A DNA stretch of 64,000 nucleotides from Lineus longissimus (lineage: Eukaryota > Nemertea > Pilidiophora > Heteronemertea > Lineidae): assembly GCF_910592395.1 (NCBI RefSeq), contig NC_088326.1:5649001-5713000 (forward strand), written 5' to 3'. Below, piece after piece: positions 35,586-44,993 of the stretch (positions are counted from its first letter, which is position 1; each line of letters begins with the position of its first letter). The notes beneath the pieces are model-generated. The model was not told the DNA's origin. It did not search any database and was given only the letters and a program-made list of their open reading frames with translations. The translations under genes and the position numbers were made by a program.

Positions 35586-38049
35586 CTACGGTTTCTCCAT
35601 CTTTCTCGACCACACATCTATTCTGATTTCGGACATCGACACTTTTGTCTTTGGACTCCCAAAACAGCCGGCCATAAATGAATTACCTTCCTTTATGATG
35701 TCGTCCGTGTCGAATGTGTTGTCACAGAGCTTCGTAAATGTACATGTATGTCCACTTTCCAAAGTTTTGATCATGGTCACTTTGCCAATCCCATAGTGAT
35801 GTGCCACAGTGTCACACCCTGACAGCGCATGTGCTGCGAGTAGCTGGGGAGTTATGTGGGCATGTTTGCGAGCAGTGGCACCAATATCGATGAGAGTTCT
35901 AGTGTTGGAGTTGAGTCCCTCCATTGTCAGACAATAGTTCAGGTTCAATTTTGCATAAAAGTGGACAATGATGGTTGATGATTATGACATCTGCTTCTTC
36001 GTGAGTTGTTCGTATATCTTCACGGGCGATATGTTCACCTTTGCAAATTGCTATTGGCACCGGATCCTTGTGAGTGATGACCAGGCGGTGGCCATGGTGT
36101 TGCTCCTCCCTCGTCAATAATTGAGCGCAGATGATATCTATCAGCTGAATCTTGTTTGCAGTAACAGTCAGGACAACCTTCTGCGATGATGGCAATGGGC
36201 TGGACAAACTCAGTCGGTGTTTTCTGCTGGCATTTTCCCCAGCTCGTGTTGATCGAGCTGCACTTTTAATGCTGTATTCATAATAGCGGCCAAATATTAG
36301 GAAAATGATCGACTTGTTCAGTCGCCTTGTGATATAGTTGATGAATCCATCAACAATGTCCCGAACGGTTCTTGTTTTTGGCCAATGTATAACCCAAAGG
36401 ACTGCGCAGCCATCAAGAATCTCTGCCTCCGGACTCTCGGGACTTTTCGACTTTGATGTTGTTGACTCGAGTTGCAGCTGTTTCTTCAGTGTTGATTTCG
36501 ATTTTCCTATTCTCATTTCACCATTGTCATCGAACAGGGATGTTGGAATTGGTGAAAGCTCGTATTGCAGGATGGTTTGAATGTCGAGTTGTCGTGACTG
36601 TAGTAATCCTAAGACTCGTGATAAGATGAAGTTCTGATCATAAACATCTTTGGTCCCGATCCGTACTGACTTGCGCTTAGCGCCCATTGTGACAGTCTTC
36701 TTGGACAACGTCTGATTGAAACCAGCCGGCCAACTTCTTTGGAATTCCATCATTTGCTTGTGTCCTAGCTCGTGTGCAATTTGTACAATCACCGACTCTG
36801 GTGCTATCCTACCAGTAATTATATTGATGATGCCAGTTGGATGGTCTGTTGGATCTAGTGGGTCGATACTCTGGGAAAGCTTTTCACGGAGGTTGCAGCG
36901 GTCATTCTCATCTGAGCGGATTCTTGACTTGTATTCCTCCTTGTGGAAAGTGACGGGGGTGTCATTGGCTCAGTCTGTCATGTCTGTGACATCTTGTCTA
37001 AGCCTACTACAGATGTGCATGCTATAAGCCCTTTTCCTTACCGTCTTTGGTTTCAGTGTAATCCCTAAAATGCCGTGTGGTCCGTGTCCGTAACGCATGT
37101 AGGTTGTCTCTATAAGCATGTCGGACCACATACCGTTCCATAGACCCCGTTGGTGACGCATCACATGTTGCCCAAGAATCAAACCGTTGAGTACATCATT
37201 GGGAAGACGTTACATCGATCTTAGGTAGTAGATACCATATCTTGCATAGTTGTGGTGGGATGGTCACGAAGAAATAGGGAATCATTTCCCTGACTGCCCA
37301 GAGATGCAAAGGCCAATCCCCTTCTCGCTCTGCTTCTCACGCACTTCATCAGCCGTGGGACTGGCTTCACGAGGTTCTGTATCCAGTGTTGTGCAGTTTG
37401 GCTTTCTGACGACACCAACTCCAGCGATTCTTCAAGTTCATTGCTGTCGAGAGTCTCTTTAATGGTTCCTCGTAGTAATTCTTCTGTCACCATTCGTAGA
37501 GCTCTGAAATTCTGAGGAAATTTCTTTCCTGACAACATGAGTGTGCGAAACACTACCAAAGCTCGAGTTGAGGACATCTTCCAACCCATTATCGGCCATG
37601 AGTGCTCTAACGCAACCGATAAAACTCATGAGCATATGCATCCCTCCAAGCCTGGCCACCAGCGTGTCAAATTCTTTGGAATACACCCACTTCACGTTCA
37701 CAACAAACTTGGACAACTGTTGGTCATTTGTGAGGATAGTGTGGTTCTGTCCAAACTCCTTCGCAAGACATTGCGCCTCATGCATCGCGGTCATCATCGT
37801 GTCTGGGTCTGCCGGGTTCATGTTGACGAGGGGAAGATAAATTGCTTTTGTTGCTGGTTTTATCACGTGTCCCATTTGTCGACACAATCTGGTGTTGTAT
37901 CCACCGAACTCCACAGGTTTCTCAGTGTTTATGGTACCGATATCCACAAAGCTTTTCATGAATTGATAGTCGATGTGCTTCGCTCGTTGCAAGGGAACTT
38001 CTTGTTGGGCCAAAAACACGAAGTGGCAGTACGGAGCGCTTAGTTTCAA
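35586..38049 (-). pseudogene. Broken multicopy gene with FEN/XPG-like signatures
   Basis: Minus-strand frames lie in order 38,049-37,459, 37,589-37,221, 37,182-36,970, 36,792-35,899 and 35,948-35,586, each in a different frame from its neighbour. Together they resemble a large uncharacterised protein family that I recall as abundant in cnidarian, mollusc and other invertebrate genomes. The first part has RLGGMHMLMSFIGCV. The middle has THEEADVIIINH. The last has AHALSGCDTVAHHYGIGK. The last two resemble the acidic EAD site and the GCD...GIG helix-turn region of FEN1/XPG nucleases; that link is my inference. Multiple frameshifts make it non-functional. It is single-exon-like and probably part of a mobile element or a retrocopy. 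The extreme N-terminus is not identified. Confidence 0.55.
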
Positions 38050-38228
38050 ATAATACGTACCCTGTCATGTAGCCCTTCCATCATCAACGAGAAACGCGCG
38101 TAAGGCTGGTTTGGCGAACAGTACTCCTTGATCAATACCCAACAGAACCTGAAACAATAAGTGGTGTATTAAAGTCCCAGCCTGAAATCACGGCTGTCTG
38201 CAACTTATCAGTCAATCGTGATACTACT

Positions 38229-38346
38229 TATTAATCTGCTGATGAACGAACTACATGAAGTTCCTTGACCAAGCCAGTGCTGAACGCCTTGTCCATGCTT
38301 ACGTCACCTCAAGGCTGGACGCAAAGGCCCAAAGCGCCGCGTAGCG
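38229..38346 (+). mobile_element. Short CR1/L2 reverse-transcriptase scrap
   Basis: The plus strand reads SAERLVHAYVTSRLD at about 38,278-38,322, matching the conserved xxLVHAFVTSRLDYCN region of CR1/L2 reverse transcriptases. It stops at a TAG about 20 bases later. Only about 100 bp are recognisable. It abuts the left end of the Maverick. Confidence 0.5.
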
Positions 38347-38432
38347 GCAAAAAAGCGAAGCTGGCGAAACATTTATAACGTGTCACCGTCACTTATCATT
38401 GGACTTATAGCGCATTTACGGGGTTGCAACTA

Positions 38433-38702
38433 TTTTGACAAAAGCCCTTACAGGCCTTTTTGTCTCAAATTAGCTTAGAAACCCCTAAGAACCAGACACC
38501 ACAATACATATATTCTATCATTCATTAGATTCCCAGTGAAGCGTTGCAATGAAATGGTCAGTGAAATGGTAAGGGAATACTAGAGTTCAATGGGTTAATG
38601 TAATCATGACTTACCGTATTCCAACAGAAAGTACACGTCAATAGCTTTCCAAGGATACATCATTGCAAATATCCGTTAAAAAATAGCAGAGAAATGAACC
38701 CT
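38433..38702 (+). repeat. Maverick left terminal inverted repeat
   Basis: It is the reverse complement of 57,355-57,624. Similarity is near-perfect across the inner ~140 bp (for example AGCGTTGCAATGAAATGGTC and GGATACATCATTGCAAATAT) and looser over the outer ~100 bp, ending around TTTTGACAAAAG. Confidence 0.9.
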
Positions 38703-38881
38703 TGAAGTTCGCACATCTTGACAGTCCCAGCGTATTCCAATAAATGCTGTAGGCCTACAAGACAGCTGTTACAGTGATTAATCATTGTTGCTTGAATCTA
38801 TTGAAAATATTGTTGACAGAGTCTGCATGTACATGGTAACATATGTTACCAAACAATACTCACGTCCCAAAGTATTACAGA

Positions 38882-39012
38882 GGTCTATTGTTCGTTAATG
38901 CGTTTATCCGACAGAATTTCGAGAAATTATTTTAACGACGCAAAAATAATTTTCAGCGCTGAAAATATTTTCGAAAATTCTGTCGGATAAACGCATTAAG
39001 ACACAATAGGCC
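38882..39012. repeat. 131-bp near-perfect palindrome near left end
   Basis: Arms of about 48 bp both read TTAATGCGTTTATCCGACAG with the outer flank GG(T/C)CTATTGT. The centre contains TTTTCAGCGCTGAAAA, itself palindromic. It could be a tiny MITE or a hairpin used by the element; nothing in the sequence decides this. Confidence 0.85.
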
Positions 39013-39014
39013 TT

Positions 39015-39125
39015 TTCATGTCTTTGACAAGCAAAAATAATTAATGACTGCAACATCTGATATGGCCATTGTAATTTGCAAGCACAAATAATTAATGACT
39101 GCAACATCTGATATGGCCATTGTAC
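39015..39125 (+). repeat. Tandem duplication of ~55 bp
   Basis: AATAATTAATGACTGCAACA followed by TCTGATATGGCCATTGTA occurs twice in a row (about 39,036 and 39,089). It lies in the gene-free left end between the palindrome and the first Maverick gene. Confidence 0.9.
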
Positions 39126-39287
39126 AACTGAATATCACTATGGTTTAAAGGCAAATGTTATTCTGTCCATGGAGACATGATGTTAACGTCACACTTTCTC
39201 CATCTGGTGAGATTATTCCATTAAAATAAATGGCCTTTTTACTGTCTTCATTAACCAAAATTCAAGGAAAAAATTCAAGTAAATTAA

Positions 39288-40679
39288 ATGTATTATCCAA
39301 TAGCAAATCAACATAAAAGTAAATTCACCTATGACTTCTTTAATTTAGAAGTAACTGTTAATACTAATAACTTCTTCAGACTACAAGAAACTAAGATAAC
39401 ACCTGGGTTTTTGAGCCTGAAAAATAAGAAAGACTGTCTGCGACTGGAAAAGAATCCATTATCGTTTTACCAGAACCAATTTAACATGGCTGTTTGGTTT
39501 GCTACAACAGGTTGTGGTATTTCAATAGACGATCACTTGAATCACAGTGACCCATTGTTAATGTCAATTTACAGGTTTCATGTTTACTATCAAATATTGA
39601 AGATCATGAAGAATCTAGAGATACCAATTCCAGGTGAAAGTGATTTTCATGAGACAAACAATAACATTAACCGTAGGAAACTAGGAGGGTTATTGAGTGA
39701 ATTTGGTTTAAAAGACGAATATGATTTCTCGGTGTTTGAAAATAACGGTGGTTGGAGGTCATGGAGTGTACCGGATTACAACCTGAACATAACTGATCCC
39801 GGATATTACATCAATGATTCTAAAATCAATTTCTTCCTCATGCAAGTTCATGAAAATAGAATGCCACCGATGTTCAGTAAAGACTGGGATGCTGGAATGG
39901 CTAATTTCAAATATCCAGATATTTTCATTAAGGATCATGTCAGGAGACCCAAGAATGTATTTGATGTAATTACACAAAATGAATGTCAAACCTATCAACA
40001 ATTCATGATATTTAAATCAAATGGTTTCTCTAATCCTGGAATAGAGAGGTTGAATGATACAATAAGAACATATGTTTACTGTATTCTGGGTGCTCAGGCG
40101 TTGACCAGAACACCAATAATTGGAGTACCGGGTACAGAATTGGATGCACAGAAGGAATTTAACAAACTATTAAAGGACTCGATTAATCAACATCCTGATA
40201 TTCCCACTTCAATTCAAAGATACCAAAAAGCAGTGAGTGACACTCATACAAGACTAGATTATGTAATAGCACCAGGATTGTATGTCATAGGATCAAATAT
40301 GGTACTCGTTATTGGTAAGCTGGATAACTACAATGATAACATTTTAATAGCACCAAAAAATGCTAAACCCGGTAAGAATGACATTAACCACAAAAAGACC
40401 TTACCACCACCACTGATGGAAGGAAATAGTTCTAAGAAAATAAGAGTTAAGATTAGTGTTGGTACTGTCAAGACGGACTTCGTCCTGAGAGCAAAGCTCG
40501 AGACCAGTCATAAACCAAAGAGTAATGTTGATACACCAAAAACAACTGAAACCTCAAAGAATACTCCTACTACTACTAAACTTGACACCAAAGTTGAGAA
40601 GGTGGATGATACTCATGAAACAATTAAATTCATGCTTTACTCAGTTGTTGGTACATTGATTGTTTTTATGGTTAGATAA
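39288..40679 (+). CDS. Maverick protein of unknown function, C-terminal membrane anchor
   Basis: The frame is 463 residues, open, and starts at an ATG within AAATTAAATG. The N-terminal 100 residues contain NQFNMAVWFATTGCGIS, a stretch I have seen in other Maverick proteins but to which I cannot assign a function. Residues about 370-440 are Lys/Thr-rich and low-complexity. The extreme C-terminus is a hydrophobic segment (FMLYSVVGTLIVFMV), likely a tail anchor. A double-hairpin element at 40,475-40,502 is inserted in frame in the low-complexity region and read as DFVLRAKLE. It is the leftmost gene, and the next gene starts 10 bp later. It may be a virion membrane or capsid-associated protein; that is a guess. 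Confidence 0.8.
   Translation: MYYPIANQHKSKFTYDFFNLEVTVNTNNFFRLQETKITPGFLSLKNKKDCLRLEKNPLSFYQNQFNMAVWFATTGCGISIDDHLNHSDPLLMSIYRFHVYYQILKIMKNLEIPIPGESDFHETNNNINRRKLGGLLSEFGLKDEYDFSVFENNGGWRSWSVPDYNLNITDPGYYINDSKINFFLMQVHENRMPPMFSKDWDAGMANFKYPDIFIKDHVRRPKNVFDVITQNECQTYQQFMIFKSNGFSNPGIERLNDTIRTYVYCILGAQALTRTPIIGVPGTELDAQKEFNKLLKDSINQHPDIPTSIQRYQKAVSDTHTRLDYVIAPGLYVIGSNMVLVIGKLDNYNDNILIAPKNAKPGKNDINHKKTLPPPLMEGNSSKKIRVKISVGTVKTDFVLRAKLETSHKPKSNVDTPKTTETSKNTPTTTKLDTKVEKVDDTHETIKFMLYSVVGTLIVFMVR
40475..40502 (+). repeat. Double-hairpin element (DHE) 1
   Basis: GGACTTCGTCC (stem GGAC/GTCC, loop TTC), spacer TGA, GAGCAAAGCTC (stem GAGC/GCTC, loop AAA). In frame within the 463-residue gene. Confidence 0.9.
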
Positions 40680-40689
40680 ATAAGTAATT

Positions 40690-42291
40690 ATGGCTGAAGG
40701 AGGTGAAAATTATGAAATGGATGATTACGATTCACAATCATCATCATCATCAGGAACTGATAAAGACTGGGATAAATGGAGAAAGTTTATCTTTTATCCA
40801 GAATTGGCAGGCACAACATACAACACAGGAGGTGAAGATATCCAAATGGATGAGATAGATAATTATCGCATTAGTAATTTGAATGATCCTAATACAGTTG
40901 AAACCAATAGAACTTTTTAAGATGACGGCACAACATACAACACAGGAGGTGAAAATCTTACTACTGAAACTTCATTCATTACACCAGAAAGAGTAAGAGG
41001 TATTGTCCCTGAATTGATGGAAAAGGAGTTAAGTTACGATACAATAGAGGATAAACTTGATACAGCATTGGGAGGATCAAACTGGAATTATGACAAGAAA
41101 AAAATGAGTAATCTTGCACCACACATTAGTTACAAAGGTAACAAACTTTATTACGATCCGAAAACAAAGTATGAAGTTGATTTGATTAAAGATAAACTAG
41201 AAAACAAAAATTTATTTGACTATCCTAATAAGGATGAAACCATTATTACCAAGTTAATTCCTTTAACTAAGGATAATGGAAGCTTCTATGCTGAAGGCAC
41301 ATTAAAGACTAAGTTTGGTACTAGATTTGCTGACATGATTAGAGGTATGATTGCACCTGACCCACCAGTAAGGGAACCTAAATCTGCATCCACTCAAACA
41401 GACATATTAATTAATGAGGTAAACAGTTCAAACAAACCAATAGATAAACTGATAGATTCTAATGATGATGAACTTAAAACACTGGGTTTTACTGAAAATG
41501 CCTTGAGAGAACTTAGAGGGTTAAAACAGGCTGGTGATGATCTAGCTACAGTAAAGAGGGATAAGGACATGCAAATACAAGAACTAGAAAAAAAAATTCA
41601 TGATTTAACAAGAGACTATGTAAAGTCTGTAGAAGAAGATACTGAAGATAAAGGAGAGTTGAAAAAGCAAATAGATGAACTAAATGACAAATTGCATGAG
41701 GAACAGTCAAAGGTATGGAGGTTAGACAATGACAGGGAGTCACAAACTAGAAGAATTAAACGTTAAATTGTTGATGTTCTAAAGAAACCAGATTCAACTA
41801 TTCCTCTGAAGGACAGAATAAAGTTACTTTTTAAGACGTATGGTGTAACTATTAGCGCCATAATAACAGCTGTTGTTATGACATTTACAACTCTAGGTCT
41901 CAGTATCAGTAGTGCTTTAAGTGGTGCCACTAAATCTGTAAAACCAACTCCAGGACCAGACCCAACTTCAGGACCAGACCCAACTCCAGGACCTACACCA
42001 GAACCTGGACCAGGACCAAAACCATCAATACCAGATAAAGTAAAAGAAGGTCTCAAGAAGTTTGCTGAATGGCTAAAAGAACTAGCCAAGAAATCAGCTG
42101 CGGCTTTACCGGGAATCATCGGTTCTATCGTATCATTTCTCCTGAAAACAATTGGTGCAGTTGTTGGCTTTCTAGCTGAACATCTGATCATAGCAGTTAT
42201 TGCTATTGTTAGTTCCATAATTTATGGTTTAATTGGGGGTGTTAAAGCCTTAAAATCACGTAAAACAGTAAAAAAACATAAAAGGTCTTAG
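40690..42291 (+). pseudogene. Maverick coiled-coil/membrane protein with two in-frame TAA stops
   Basis: Three frames (40,690-40,920, 40,921-41,766 and 41,767-42,291) are in the same register and separated only by TAA codons at 40,918 and 41,764. Together they span 533 codons. The N-terminus is acidic and Ser-rich. A segment GTTYNTGGE occurs twice around the first stop (a 25-bp near-duplication). The middle has a strongly charged coiled coil (about residues 285-355). After the second stop come a hydrophobic segment (about 41,850-41,920), a Pro/Gly repeat of PGPDPT type, and two further hydrophobic helices near the C-terminus. This architecture recurs in Maverick membrane proteins. No ATG follows either stop at a sensible place, so independent genes are unlikely. 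Most likely a recently mutated gene; stop readthrough is the alternative. Confidence 0.7.
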
Positions 42292-42338
42292 GTGACCTTC
42301 TATCAAAACAATGTTTAAAAAATAATTATTATGTAAAT

Positions 42339-43505
42339 ATGAATAAATACATCTCATTAAAAGACTATTTTAGTAAATGTAGCAATGAAAATCTTACTGG
42401 ATTCCTTCGTCCTAGGGTTATGGATCGAGCAGAGCTCTCAGGACGAAGTCCGACTAGGACAAAGTCCAGAGAGCAAAGCTCGACTCGAGCAGAGCTCTCA
42501 GGACGAAGTCCGACTGAGACAGGCAAAGTAGTCCTGCCAAGAATGAAAGAATATGACGTCAGTACCAACACTAATGCCCAATTCTGCCGTAATTGTAAAA
42601 GGTGGACACTTTTTGAGTATCAAAAAAACTTGAATTCAGCAAGGTACGCAGCTAAAACTGTGAAGTATCAATTCTGCACCAATTGCAATTCGACTACTTA
42701 CGACGATGATTTTAAAACTCTTGAGATCAATATTGACAACAAGACACGTTACTTTGACAGTATTCTAAGGAAACTTGGATGGAGTCGGCTGTCCGAATCG
42801 GCAGTTAAGTATTTAAAGGACTTTGTGGAAGGGTATTTACAGTGCTACTTTTCAAGTCACAGAAAATGTCTTAGTAAGCAGAGATATGAAAGTACTCTTC
42901 AGTCAGCCCTAAAAATGGGTATTAACACTCTCCCCTCTAAGTTATGTAACCAAGGGTTACATGGTGAAGCCATGCTTTTTAAATTTCACTGTGGGGAATA
43001 TGATTGGTTTCTTGCCATTGAATTTATTAACAGGGCAATTGGTAAACCGCAATTAACCGATGAGAATATCACTGACCTTAGACTAGTGTACTATGCTTTC
43101 CTTAGATTTCTGCATTACTGTGGTGTGAAGGTCACCATTAACTACAAGGTATTTTTACACCAAGCCTTTAAAACGCTGAAAATTGATTATGTAATATTTA
43201 CACCTTTTTTAACCAACAAGGAGCGAGTAAATGATTTGGAGAGATTATGGTATGATTTCACTCAAAGTATTTTCTTCCAGAATTACAAGGTTGAGAAGGA
43301 ATATGACCAGGATATTGACAAGCAGTTTGACGTTTTACTGAGTGCCAGTGCAGGTCGAGACATTAACTGCATCAGTAGTATTAAGTTTACACCAGCCGGA
43401 CTTCGTCCTGAGAGCATAGCTCGAGCCAGACTTCGTCCTGAGAGCATAGCTCGAGCCGGACTTCGTCCTGAGAGCATAGCTCGAGCTAGTGTTAAGATGC
43501 AATAA
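42339..43505 (+). CDS. Zinc-ribbon protein, possible late-transcription-factor relative
   Basis: The frame is 388 residues with ATG in GTAAATATG. Residues about 28-60 are encoded by three double-hairpin units. A zinc ribbon follows: CRNCKRW and, about 28 residues on, CTNCN. The rest is helical, with RLVYYAFLRFLHYCGV near residue 247 and ERLWYDFTQSIFF near residue 300. The order zinc ribbon, helical core, then an LxxYxxxLxxL-like helix and a W-x-DF helix is reminiscent of poxvirus-type late transcription factor 3; I hold this as a hypothesis only. The C-terminus ends in three more double-hairpin units read as repeated RPESIARA. The core between about residues 65 and 345 is free of them. A role in transcribing late genes would fit the TAAATG starts in this element. 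Confidence 0.7.
   Translation: MNKYISLKDYFSKCSNENLTGFLRPRVMDRAELSGRSPTRTKSREQSSTRAELSGRSPTETGKVVLPRMKEYDVSTNTNAQFCRNCKRWTLFEYQKNLNSARYAAKTVKYQFCTNCNSTTYDDDFKTLEINIDNKTRYFDSILRKLGWSRLSESAVKYLKDFVEGYLQCYFSSHRKCLSKQRYESTLQSALKMGINTLPSKLCNQGLHGEAMLFKFHCGEYDWFLAIEFINRAIGKPQLTDENITDLRLVYYAFLRFLHYCGVKVTINYKVFLHQAFKTLKIDYVIFTPFLTNKERVNDLERLWYDFTQSIFFQNYKVEKEYDQDIDKQFDVLLSASAGRDINCISSIKFTPAGLRPESIARARLRPESIARAGLRPESIARASVKMQ
42426..42514 (-). repeat. DHE 2, three units
   Basis: Alternating hairpins GAGCAGAGCTC, GGACGAAGTCC, GGACAAAGTCC, GAGCAAAGCTC, GAGCAGAGCTC, GGACGAAGTCC. The middle unit is inverted relative to its neighbours. All are read through in frame by the zinc-ribbon gene. Confidence 0.9.
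43398..43485 (+). repeat. DHE 3, three tandem 30-bp units
   Basis: Three direct copies of GGACTTCGTCC-TGA-GAGCATAGCTC plus a short GAGCC linker at exact 30-bp spacing. One copy has AGAC in place of GGAC. Translated as ten-residue repeats at the C-terminus of the zinc-ribbon protein, in a different frame from DHE 1. Confidence 0.95.
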
Positions 43506-43556
43506 AGTTGTGAAAACAGCATTTTGCACTTAACAGTCATTTTTCCATAATTTTAA

Positions 43557-44378
43557 ATGAATAATCAGCAAATGAATAGTCAGACATCTGCAGTGATTGA
43601 ACAACAGATGAAACAGATTGGTGTTATGAGTCCTGAGAGCTTAGCTCGAGTTGGGGCTTCTAACCAACAGAACACTGGTAGTTACCAACAAAACAGAACT
43701 AACTTTCAGCAGAACTGCTCTACAAATCGACAAGTTTCAAACAAGCAGTTGAATAGTTCAAATTTTGTTACTCCCAGTCAGGGAATAGTTAATCCCAGTC
43801 AAGGAATAGTCAATTCTAGTTGCCAACTAGGATCAACCAGCAATCAACAAAATTTGAACTATTTGACTGATAGTGGTCTTAAAGCCAAACAAGACTTAGA
43901 GATTCTAGTTGCAACTGGTAAAAGCAAGGATTTCCTTAATAAACAAATAACTTTTAATGACTTAGATAATATGACTGAAAAAGAAATCTTAAAACACCAT
44001 AGAATGTATGAAACAAAGATGGCTGCCAGACTTAATGATTCTTTGGGTAAGACAGTAATTAAAGCTTACACTAAATTATCAAGGTGGTTATTACCAATAG
44101 ATGATGAAGATGATCTTTATCATGATCTTAGAAATGATTATTTGATAACTAACGAGTTGGATAAATGGCTTGGATGGTTGAGTTTGAGAATGGGTGCACT
44201 AACTGCACTTGCTTCAACAACACTTATTACTTTAGGTCATTGTCATGAGGAATCATCTATGAATACATCGAGTATGACTGCATCAAATATGAATACACCA
44301 AATATGACTGTCTCTGAATTTGATAAAACCATACATGAAAGTACAGATATCACAGGTAGTGATGATAAAGAAGACTAA
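43557..44378 (+). CDS. Conserved Maverick protein, Gln/Asn-rich N-terminus
   Basis: The frame is 273 residues, open, with its ATG in TTTTAAATG. The first ~100 residues are Gln/Asn/Ser-rich and look disordered. Residues about 105-235 form a helical domain with RMYETKMAARLND and WLLPIDDEDDLYHDLRNDY, a block I recognise from other Maverick proteins without known function. The C-terminal 45 residues are Met/Asn/Thr repeats (MNT, MTAS). A truncated double-hairpin element encodes PESLARV near residue 25. It could be a capsid-associated or assembly protein given its presence in the structural gene set; that is inference. Confidence 0.75.
   Translation: MNNQQMNSQTSAVIEQQMKQIGVMSPESLARVGASNQQNTGSYQQNRTNFQQNCSTNRQVSNKQLNSSNFVTPSQGIVNPSQGIVNSSCQLGSTSNQQNLNYLTDSGLKAKQDLEILVATGKSKDFLNKQITFNDLDNMTEKEILKHHRMYETKMAARLNDSLGKTVIKAYTKLSRWLLPIDDEDDLYHDLRNDYLITNELDKWLGWLSLRMGALTALASTTLITLGHCHEESSMNTSSMTASNMNTPNMTVSEFDKTIHESTDITGSDDKED
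43629..43650 (+). repeat. DHE 4, truncated unit
   Basis: GTCC-TGA-GAGCTTAGCTC: the second hairpin is complete with loop TTA, and only the 3' half of the first stem remains. In frame near the N-terminus of the 273-residue gene. Confidence 0.8.
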
Positions 44379-44426
44379 ATTAACCTGGTTATGAGAACAT
44401 AGTTCGAATTAATTTGAGCAAGATAA

Positions 44427-44993
44427 ATGGAACTTGAAACTGTAACTGATACTACTCGAGCTATGCTCTCAGGACAAAGTCCGACTAGGACTACGTCCAG
44501 AGAACAAAGTCCGACTAAAGTTTCAGTGTCTAAGAAACCTCGATCAGAGAAACAATTAGCATGGTCTGGAGAACTGGGTAGAAGATCTAAGGAATTTAAG
44601 AGGATAAAAAAGGATAAGACGACATTTAAAGTACAGGACTCCTCACCAAAAAACAGAGTTGTGGAAAAGGAGGAAGAAGAAGTAGAGGAAGAAGAACCAC
44701 AATCTCAAAATACTGATGTATCACTGCGTGAATCTAGTAGTAATACTTATGTCTATGTACTAGGTTTAGGTGCCGTTATTTTAGCAGCATTCATTATGTT
44801 TAAGAAACTTCCTAAAAAAGTAAGTAAAGAGCAGCAATCAGGCTTGAATCGAGCTATGCTCTCAGGACAAGGTCCTAATCGAACTTTGTTCTCTGGACAA
44901 AGTCCGAATGAAGCAGCCATGAAGGGATCAATTAACCCTCTTGTTAAACCTGTAGTTAAAGAGAAGAAATGTACTATTCCTTTAATGGAATGA
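44427..44993 (+). CDS. Small membrane protein with acidic linker
   Basis: The frame is 188 residues; the ATG is in AGATAAATG. The N-terminal 30 residues come from double-hairpin units (RAMLSGQSPTRTTSREQSPT). A basic region and a Glu-rich stretch follow, then one transmembrane helix (YVYVLGLGAVILAAFIMF, about residues 108-125) and a basic tail with more double-hairpin sequence. It ends 20 bp past the stop of the convergent gene on the other strand. Not recognised as a family. A virion or host-membrane role is possible but unsupported. Confidence 0.7.
   Translation: MELETVTDTTRAMLSGQSPTRTTSREQSPTKVSVSKKPRSEKQLAWSGELGRRSKEFKRIKKDKTTFKVQDSSPKNRVVEKEEEEVEEEEPQSQNTDVSLRESSSNTYVYVLGLGAVILAAFIMFKKLPKKVSKEQQSGLNRAMLSGQGPNRTLFSGQSPNEAAMKGSINPLVKPVVKEKKCTIPLME
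44455..44516 (-). repeat. DHE 5, two units
   Basis: GAGCTATGCTC, GGACAAAGTCC, GGACTACGTCC, GAACAAAGTCC in sequence. The third loop is TAC and the fourth stem has partly drifted. In frame at the N-terminus of the 188-residue gene. Confidence 0.85.
44850..44906 (-). repeat. DHE 6, two units
   Basis: GAGCTATGCTC, GGACAAGGTCC, GAACTTTGTTC, GGACAAAGTCC. The third hairpin has a GAAC/GTTC stem, a compensated change from GAGC/GCTC. In frame near the C-terminus of the 188-residue gene. Confidence 0.9.

Noticed and set aside
41546-42218. Minus-strand frames opposite the coiled-coil/membrane gene
   Set aside because: Shadow frames: low-complexity antisense of a charged coiled coil and Pro/Gly repeat.
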